64,000 nucleotides of DNA from DT-111 sp965263225 (GTDB lineage Bacteria > Bacteroidota > Bacteroidia > Chitinophagales > Saprospiraceae), in NCBI GenBank assembly GCA_965263225.1, contig CBDHHG010000003.1:1-64000 (forward strand). The letters are read 5' to 3'. Position numbers and translations under genes: made by a program. The notes below the pieces were generated by a model, which had not been told where the DNA came from, made no database searches, and saw only the letters and a list, made by a program, of their open reading frames with translations. Shown one piece after another: positions 58,653 to 64,000 of the stretch. How positions within the stretch are numbered: position 1 is the first letter of the stretch; each line of letters begins with the position of its first letter.

Positions 58653-59276
58653 TGCTTACTCAGTATTGTCAAAAGACTTCCCTCTAGAGAGGGCTCCAAT
58701 TTGCCAAAATTGCGCTTACACCCTATTTGACAAGCACTTAGAGCTAAGGATATTTTTTAATTTAAAAAAACTTATTAAATATTTGTTCATATGAATTGTA
58801 TTCCCTATCATTGTATTGCAATTGATCGAATAACAATCCCAACAACATTTGATCAAGCGCAAGTAAGGAATTCAGTTTAAGAATGCAACATTTTTTTAAT
58901 TCCCTGCGTTTATAGATTGTATTCCAACAAGACCCATTAAATCTCAACAAACCAATAGAAAACCATCTGAGTAATCTTGTAATCCCAAACTTATTCGTCT
59001 ACCCAACGAATTCGTAACAAGAGCACTCAAGTGAAAAATAGTTTTGGGCCGTGATTCCCAGTCATGGCTGTTCGACAGAAGTAAATCCCAACCTGTCCAA
59101 CATTTTGTGCCTTTCGTTTTGACACTTCGATTTTAATTGGCACGAAGTATAATGTTGACTTCTTTTTGAACTAGGACCTACCCAGTCTTAGCTTTCCACA
59201 TTCATTTTCCTGCTAATTTAGGATCGTAACTTGATGTTACACGAATAGATTTTTCCAACTTCAAAAAGGTATTAAA
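58653..59276. other. Upstream region of the second beta-helix gene
   Basis: 624 bp with no supported gene. The AT-rich first half is followed by blocks shared with the region before 46155: ATAACAATCCCAAC (58830-58843 versus 45727-45739) and the long block at 59096-59143. The distances to the two GTG starts agree within 20 bp. Confidence 0.55.
59096..59143 (+). promoter_or_regulatory. Conserved upstream element with dyad, copy 2
   Basis: TCCAACATTTTGTGCCTTTC then GTTTTGACAC is 181 bp before the GTG at 59277. It differs by one base from 45976-46005. GTGCC (59107-59111) and GGCAC (59139-59143) form the dyad also seen in copy 1. Confidence 0.6.
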
Positions 59277-60257
59277 GTGAAAAAGGGTTTACTACTTTCC
59301 GCATGTTTGATGACTGTACTGCTACTAGATGCACAAACGATCTTCGTTAAGGCTGGAGCCAATGGCAATGGTACTTCTTGGAACCAAGCTTTCGGTGACT
59401 TACAGCAAGCTTTGAAAGAGGCTGTTGCAGGAAACGAAATCTGGGTGGCCAGAGGAACTTATACTCCAACAAAAAATAACGATCGCAAGGCTTCTTTCCA
59501 AATGAAAGAAGGAGTAGCTATCTACGGTGGATTTGCAGGAAACGAAACTCAACTTAATCAGCGTAACATTAACAGAAACAAAAGCATCTTAAGCGGAGAA
59601 ATTGGGACTTCTTCACTTGATGACAACTCTTTCACCATAGTATATGCAGAAAACGTTAGCAAGAGCGCAGTAATCGATGGATTTGAAATCACGAATGGTG
59701 TAGCTAACGGTTTTGGAGTTTCTGGTGACTTGAGCTACTCTGGAGCGGCGATGTTTAATAAGCAAGCTTCTCCCACTGTTAAAAACTGTACTTTCAAAAA
59801 CAACTATGCTCGCGAAGGCGCTGCGATCTATAATTTCGCTACCAACGGCGGCACCTACAACCCTATCATTGCTAACTGCAATTTCATCGCCAACAAAGCT
59901 GACTTTGACGGTGGTGCAATCTTCAACATGGGCCAAAATGGCCAATCCGCTCCGATCATCCGCAATTGCCACTTCGAAAAGAATCGTTCTACTTACGGTG
60001 CAGCGATCCTAAACAAGGGGGCAAATGGTAAAGTAGTAGCTGCGATTTCAGACTGTGTTTTCACGGCTAACGCTTCTATTCTAAGCGGTGCCATCGTATA
60101 CAACCTAAGAGAAGGACGCGGAGAAAGCAAGTCTATCATGAACGGATGCAAGTTCATTCAGAACGATGCCGTAAATGGAGATGCTTTTGGAACAAGTACT
60201 GTTACAGCGAGCAACAATGCTCAGAGCAGAGGCGGTGCAGTACTAAGATCTTACTAA
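59277..60257 (+). CDS. Secreted parallel beta-helix protein, paralog 2
   Basis: 326 residues, GTG start at 59277 after TTCAAAAAGGTATTAAA, which is also found before the 46155 gene. Signal peptide KKGLLLSACLMTVLLLDAQ. Mature part begins IFVKAGANGNGTSWNQAFGD, then IYGGFAGNET, SILSGEIGTSS and four to five beta-helix turns (NCTFKNNYAREGAAIYNF, FDGGAIFNMG, GAAILNKGANG, GAIVYNLREGRGE). Clearly paralogous to the 46155 product and collinear with it. There is no T9SS C-terminal domain. Possibly a secreted adhesin or carbohydrate-binding protein; unknown ligand. Confidence 0.85.
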   Translation: MKKGLLLSACLMTVLLLDAQTIFVKAGANGNGTSWNQAFGDLQQALKEAVAGNEIWVARGTYTPTKNNDRKASFQMKEGVAIYGGFAGNETQLNQRNINRNKSILSGEIGTSSLDDNSFTIVYAENVSKSAVIDGFEITNGVANGFGVSGDLSYSGAAMFNKQASPTVKNCTFKNNYAREGAAIYNFATNGGTYNPIIANCNFIANKADFDGGAIFNMGQNGQSAPIIRNCHFEKNRSTYGAAILNKGANGKVVAAISDCVFTANASILSGAIVYNLREGRGESKSIMNGCKFIQNDAVNGDAFGTSTVTASNNAQSRGGAVLRSY

Positions 60258-60584
60258 TAAGGTAAAGGCAGTATTTAACCGATCGCAAAAGTATGGCTGC
60301 CTAATTCCATACTTACTATTCAAAACATGTCTTACACCCTTTACCTGGAATAACTACTACACCAAAAAAGAAAGATCTATGAGGCAAAAGCCGATTAACA
60401 GGAATGTTAGTCGGCTTTTGTGTTTTATCACTACTGGCTATTCAACTTGTTTCGGAACTATCCCGTGTGCTAGTGACAACAAATAGCTTAGGCTATCCAA
60501 TAGGTTTTGGTGCGAGCTTATACCGTACCCAATCCTGTTTTTTTCGTAATATAGTGGTAATTATCCTTTGTTTTAACCGGCAGC
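60258..60584. other. Non-coding gap with the paralog 2 terminator
   Basis: 327 bp. Apart from the terminator at 60385-60420 nothing is seen; the overlapping 60404-60655 frame is not supported. Confidence 0.45.
60385..60420 (+). terminator. Intrinsic terminator after beta-helix gene 2
   Basis: CAAAAGCCGATTAAC pairs with GTTAGTCGGCTTTTG around a six-base loop (one T-G wobble), followed by TGTTTT. It lies about 130 bp after the stop. Confidence 0.8.
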
Positions 60585-62146
60585 ATGAGAACACTAATAA
60601 TCCTTCACCTCTGCTTCAGCATCCTCTCTATTCCAGAGTTGATGGCACAGGATGATTCCTTTCCCCACGATCGCCTTTTAGCAAATACCATTGATCTAGA
60701 CAGATTTCAAGCGTATGTAGATTCGATAGAAAAGTACCTTTATCTGGATACGGATAGTGTGGATATGTATTTTGAAAACTGCAAATACATTCTCCAACAA
60801 AATATCCCTCTTCCAGATTCCAGTCTTTTTGATTATGTGATCCAGGAGATCTATTATGCGCATGCCAAGGACGAAGCGCTGGCTGCGTTCCAAATCATTG
60901 AGGCCAATCAACAGCTAGTAGAGTCAGAAGAGATTCCGCAGAAGCTAAAAAACAATTTCATTTATATGAAAGGATTTACCTCCATGGCCTTAGGAGACTT
61001 GACACTTGCACGGAAAATATTCTATGAAATAATTGATCGGGGAGAACAACAAAGAGATACTGCACAAATGGTATCAGGACTCTTCTCTCTAGGTCAACTG
61101 CTAAGTGATGAGAAGGAATTCAAAGAAGCGATCCAATGTTTTAATAAGTTACTGTCCTTCCGCGATGACTATCTACCACCTGGAACTTTTTCTTTGATCA
61201 ACTTCGAATTGAGCGAGGTTTATTCAAGAAGCCAACAAAAAGAAAAAGCACTAGCTCTGATCGACACCACACTAAAATTTCTAGAGGAGGAAAGGCTTTA
61301 TATTTTGAAACCAGATTTCCTACTCCTTAAAGGAGAGAAGAGGGAGAATGAAAATAGGATTTTGGCTGTTCAAGTAGCTAAAAAGATAAGTCAAAACACA
61401 CTTCTTTATGTGCTCACCGCCCTTTTTGGCCTAGGCATCCTCATTCTTTTTGTTGCCTTCTATCAAAAGCGAAGATTCAACCGGAAATTGAGGGAAGAGG
61501 TAAGTAATCAAACTTTACAACTAGAACATGCCAATACGCAACTGATAAACACCAATCATGAGCTCGATGAATTTAACCGAATTTTATCGCACGATCTTAA
61601 AGAACCCATTCGTAATTTGGTGGGGTTCAGCACCTTGTTGAAGAAGAGAGGTGTTCAAAGTCAAGAAGCCGAAGAATATTTAGGTTACATCGAACAAAGT
61701 GGGAAACAATTGTACGAAACCTTGTCTGCTGTTTCGGCTTTTCAAAATACGGTACCACAGGAGATGTCTGTTACGGCAAGCATTGATTTTGCTGAGCTGT
61801 TTGAAAACATAATCGAAAAGAAACAGCGTGAAAACCCTAATAAGAACATCAAGTTTTCTAGTGTTGATTTACCGCTCATACATACTTGCCGATCCGCTAT
61901 ACGGAACAAGCCGGCAGCCATTGCTTCGAATTTGAAGACAATGGAATTGGGATTGCCCCCGAGTTCCATGAGCAAGTATTTGGAATGTTTAAGCGACTCA
62001 ATAGGCGGAACCGATATGGAGGAGCTGGTCTAGGGCTGAATGTTGCTTTGAAAATGGCGAGAAGGCTAGACGGAGATATCACCATCGTCCAATCAGCCGA
62101 AAACCAGGGGAGCATATTTCAATTTACTTTCCCCATTGATTCATAG
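60585..62146 (+). CDS. Hybrid-type sensor histidine kinase, damaged in the ATPase domain
   Basis: Residues 1-22 are a leader (LIILHLCFSILSIPELMAQ) and about 25-255 are TPR-like helices. A membrane helix follows at about 271-293 (NTLLYVLTALFGLGILILFV), then a coiled coil and a HisKA domain with His336 in RILSHDLKEPIRNLVGFST. The upstream frame (to 62033) loses homology at about residue 435. The rest of the HATPase domain appears in another frame from about 61886 (IRYTEQAG, FEDNGIGIAPEFHEQVFGMF, RYGGAGLGLNVALK, stop at 62146). The N-box is absent at the junction, so a number of bases equal to 1 modulo 3 appears missing. A recent deletion or assembly gap. Inactive as written. Confidence 0.8.
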
Positions 62147-62375
62147 GCCACCCTCTATTGGCATTTGCAAATATGCAGACTACAAGATCTAGCCTTTCAA
62201 ACGGTGCAGATTCTTTCACCTCCTATTCCCCAAAATCAACGGAAAAACTAATTTTAAGTGGGTTTACTGCAACTATTCCATTTGGGTAAGCTTAAACCAG
62301 TCCGCCCACCAAATTGACAATCTTGAAATTGAAGTGACCTTAAAGTCTCAATATCAACCTAGTAAACTACAAAAC

Positions 62376-63254
62376 ATGAAGAACCAATTATTAGGCATCC
62401 TAGTTCTCTTAGCCATAGGTTTGAGCCTAGCTGGCTGTAAGACATCAGCAACAGCGGGGAAAGCGGGGGAGCCCGTTTTCGTAGCCCCCATTGGAGTGCA
62501 GGCCTATTCTTTTCGCAATTATTTCCCGAAAGACATTCCAGGTACTCTGGATAGAATTCAAGCCATGGGTATTACCGAGATCGAGGGAGGATCAGGACGG
62601 CTCCCAGCCGAAGAATACAAAAAGCTATGCGATGCAAGGGGCATAAGTATTCCATCTACTGGTGCCAGTTTTAAAGAATTAGATGAAGATCCACAGGCCG
62701 TGGCCGAGACGGCTAAGAAGCTGGGGTCGAAGTTCGTCATGTGTGCCTGGGTTCCCCATGCTGAGCGTGGCAATTTTACCCTAGAGGATGCCAAGAAGGC
62801 CGTGGCCGTTTTCAATAAAGCGGGAAAAGTATTGCGGGAAAATGGTTTGACCTTCTGCTATCACCCACATGGGTATGAATTTCAACCCTACGGAAAGGGT
62901 ACCTTACTCGATTACATTTTTGAAAATACAAACCCCCAAGATGTATATTTTGAAATGGATGTGTTCTGGGCCCAATTTGGAGGCGGTGATCCAGTTGCTT
63001 TGCTTAAGAAATATGGCAAACGCTGGCGCTTAATGCACCTTAAGGACATGGATCCTAGCACAAAGAAAGACCTTACTGGCGGGACGAATGTCGATAACAA
63101 TGTACCGTTGGGCACGGGAGAAATCGACATGGCTGGCTTACTGAAAGAAGGTCGCCGGATTGGTATCGCCCATTACTTCATCGAAGATGAAAGTAGTAGA
63201 GTGGTAGATCAAATTCCTAAGAGTATCGCCTATTTAAGAAGCTTGAAATACTAA
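62376..63254 (+). CDS. Sugar phosphate isomerase/epimerase-like TIM-barrel lipoprotein
   Basis: About 292 residues from the ATG at 62376 (an upstream ATG at 62334 is less likely). A lipobox LSLAGCKTS follows a hydrophobic leader, so the protein is a periplasmic-side lipoprotein. The xylose-isomerase-like barrel has GVQAYSFRNYFP, ITEIEGGSGRLPAEEYKKLC, FVMCAWVPHAERG, FCYHPHGYEFQP, VYFEMDVFWAQFGGGDP, RLMHLKDMDP and a final GTGEIDMAGLLKEGRRIG with HYFIEDES; candidate metal ligands include the E/H/D/H of these motifs. Substrate unknown. Convergent with the CoiA-like gene; stops abut. Confidence 0.9.
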   Translation: MKNQLLGILVLLAIGLSLAGCKTSATAGKAGEPVFVAPIGVQAYSFRNYFPKDIPGTLDRIQAMGITEIEGGSGRLPAEEYKKLCDARGISIPSTGASFKELDEDPQAVAETAKKLGSKFVMCAWVPHAERGNFTLEDAKKAVAVFNKAGKVLRENGLTFCYHPHGYEFQPYGKGTLLDYIFENTNPQDVYFEMDVFWAQFGGGDPVALLKKYGKRWRLMHLKDMDPSTKKDLTGGTNVDNNVPLGTGEIDMAGLLKEGRRIGIAHYFIEDESSRVVDQIPKSIAYLRSLKY

Positions 63255-64000
63255 TCAAGGTATCGGCTTATCCACAAGATGCCCCCAGCAGTAAACCGCT
63301 TGGGGGTCTTCTGGAATCTCGCGATAAGCAAGATACCGTTTGGAAAACTCAATTTCCAGGCAATAGGGGCAGTGTTGACAGTCTTGCCATACCTTTGCAT
63401 AGGATTTACCTTCTCTGTATCCACTCCGCCAGTATCGAAGCTTCCGAGGGCAATCTGCTACTGCGAATAGATGATAACGTTTGAAGGTCCTTCGTATAAT
63501 TGCCTTTTTATTCGCTTGTAGTTTTAGTCGATAGGCACTCGCTTGAAAAGCAGGATGATGCAACCAATTTTTGCCCTTGGTATCTACTGTCAGCAATCTC
63601 CGAAAAGCCGCAAGAGTGGATTCCTCTGAATGGGCATCTGCCCTGATAAAGAGCGAGTAAGCATCAATTTCAATGGCAAATAACCTAGATTTTCTTATTC
63701 GCCACAGCTTGGCTCTTCCAACGGCATGGGAAACCTTAATCTCTAGCAAAAGTTTTTGATGCCCTCGCTCCAAAATCAGATCTGGAATAATATAGTCTTC
63801 CTTTTTTTCGAGTCGTATTCTATCAAAGAAAAACCTTCGCTCTTGAAACAAGGGCTTTTGTTGGCGTGGTAAGGAAATGGATGGTACTTGAATAAACGAT
63901 TCGGTAAGCAATACTTGCTTGGCTAGATGATGCAGCACAGTCTCCAGGGCAAACGGACACTCCTGCCTGGTATAATGAGCAAAATGATGTCTATTGTGAA
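63255..64000 (-). CDS. CoiA-like nuclease protein, 5' end outside the window
   Basis: The frame is open to the window edge, so the GTG at 63938 is not the real start. Residues visible at the edge read RHHFAHYTRQECPFALETVL, like the HFAH----C--A-ET-LH segment of competence protein CoiA-type proteins. A PD-(D/E)XK-like stretch follows (DYIIPDLILERGHQKLLLEI, KVSHAVGRAK). A cysteine pair near the end (CQHCPYCLEIEF) could bind metal. It may be a DNA-processing nuclease of natural competence or defence. Only about 248 residues of the protein are in the window. Confidence 0.7.
   Translation of the reverse strand, partial: HNRHHFAHYTRQECPFALETVLHHLAKQVLLTESFIQVPSISLPRQQKPLFQERRFFFDRIRLEKKEDYIIPDLILERGHQKLLLEIKVSHAVGRAKLWRIRKSRLFAIEIDAYSLFIRADAHSEESTLAAFRRLLTVDTKGKNWLHHPAFQASAYRLKLQANKKAIIRRTFKRYHLFAVADCPRKLRYWRSGYREGKSYAKVWQDCQHCPYCLEIEFSKRYLAYREIPEDPQAVYCWGHLVDKPIP

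Overview
The window comes from a member of the Bacteroidota, most likely a Saprospiria-type marine or sludge bacterium. The support is indirect but consistent: a type IX secretion cassette (PorP/SprF-like protein, OmpA-like TPR/propeller protein, giant type-B CTD cargo), a PadR-PspC pair, LytS/LytTR and NarL-type two-component systems, an outer-membrane beta-barrel receptor with a carboxypeptidase-regulatory N-terminus, and weak Shine-Dalgarno signals. No rRNA, tRNA or CRISPR array was recognised by eye.

Region 1 (1 to about 17.2 kb) is plasmid- or ICE-derived accessory DNA. It holds a MobF relaxase-helicase broken by a frameshift, an intact IS256-family element with an 8-bp target duplication, an unexplained two-gene operon of very large proteins (5.2-10.6 kb), and small plasmid genes (a DUF3768 protein, a 71-aa protein, a CHC2-like/Toprim primase). 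Two divergent helix-turn-helix genes flank a field of TTAACG-like repeats that looks like an origin or operator. An IS3-family element with a 4-bp target duplication separates the second HTH gene from a 5' group II intron fragment. Several of these genes look more like alphaproteobacterial plasmid genes than Bacteroidota ones (recollection of families, not a search).

Region 2 (17.2-18.6 kb) is a scar of broken genes: an S41 peptidase C-terminus, an SLC13-type transporter C-terminus and a membrane-protein C-terminus meet at abrupt junctions. Region 3 (18.6-34.5 kb) is ordinary chromosome: a sialidase-like protein, a GNAT acyltransferase, truA, a GH5 glycosidase, an MFS transporter, two related HExxH proteins, prfC, and PspC/PadR. 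Six single-base frameshifts fall in otherwise conserved genes (one at 7.8 kb, five between 28.1 and 31.8 kb). All look like +1 insertions, four of them in homopolymers, so sequencing or assembly error is the leading explanation, though real decay is not excluded.

Region 4 (34.5-64 kb) is dominated by cell-surface and signalling genes: the T9SS cassette, two paralogous secreted beta-helix proteins (46.2 and 59.3 kb) that share conserved upstream DNA and GTG starts, an NlpC/P60 lipoprotein, a NarL-type regulator with a nearby HisKA_3 kinase, a papain-like protease fused to a propeller, a TonB-type receptor divergent from a LytS/LytTR pair, a damaged sensor kinase, a sugar-isomerase-like lipoprotein, and the 3' part of a CoiA-like gene running off the window. 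The best candidates for something new are the large-protein operon at 5.2-10.6 kb, the paired beta-helix genes with their shared upstream element, and the two HExxH paralogs.
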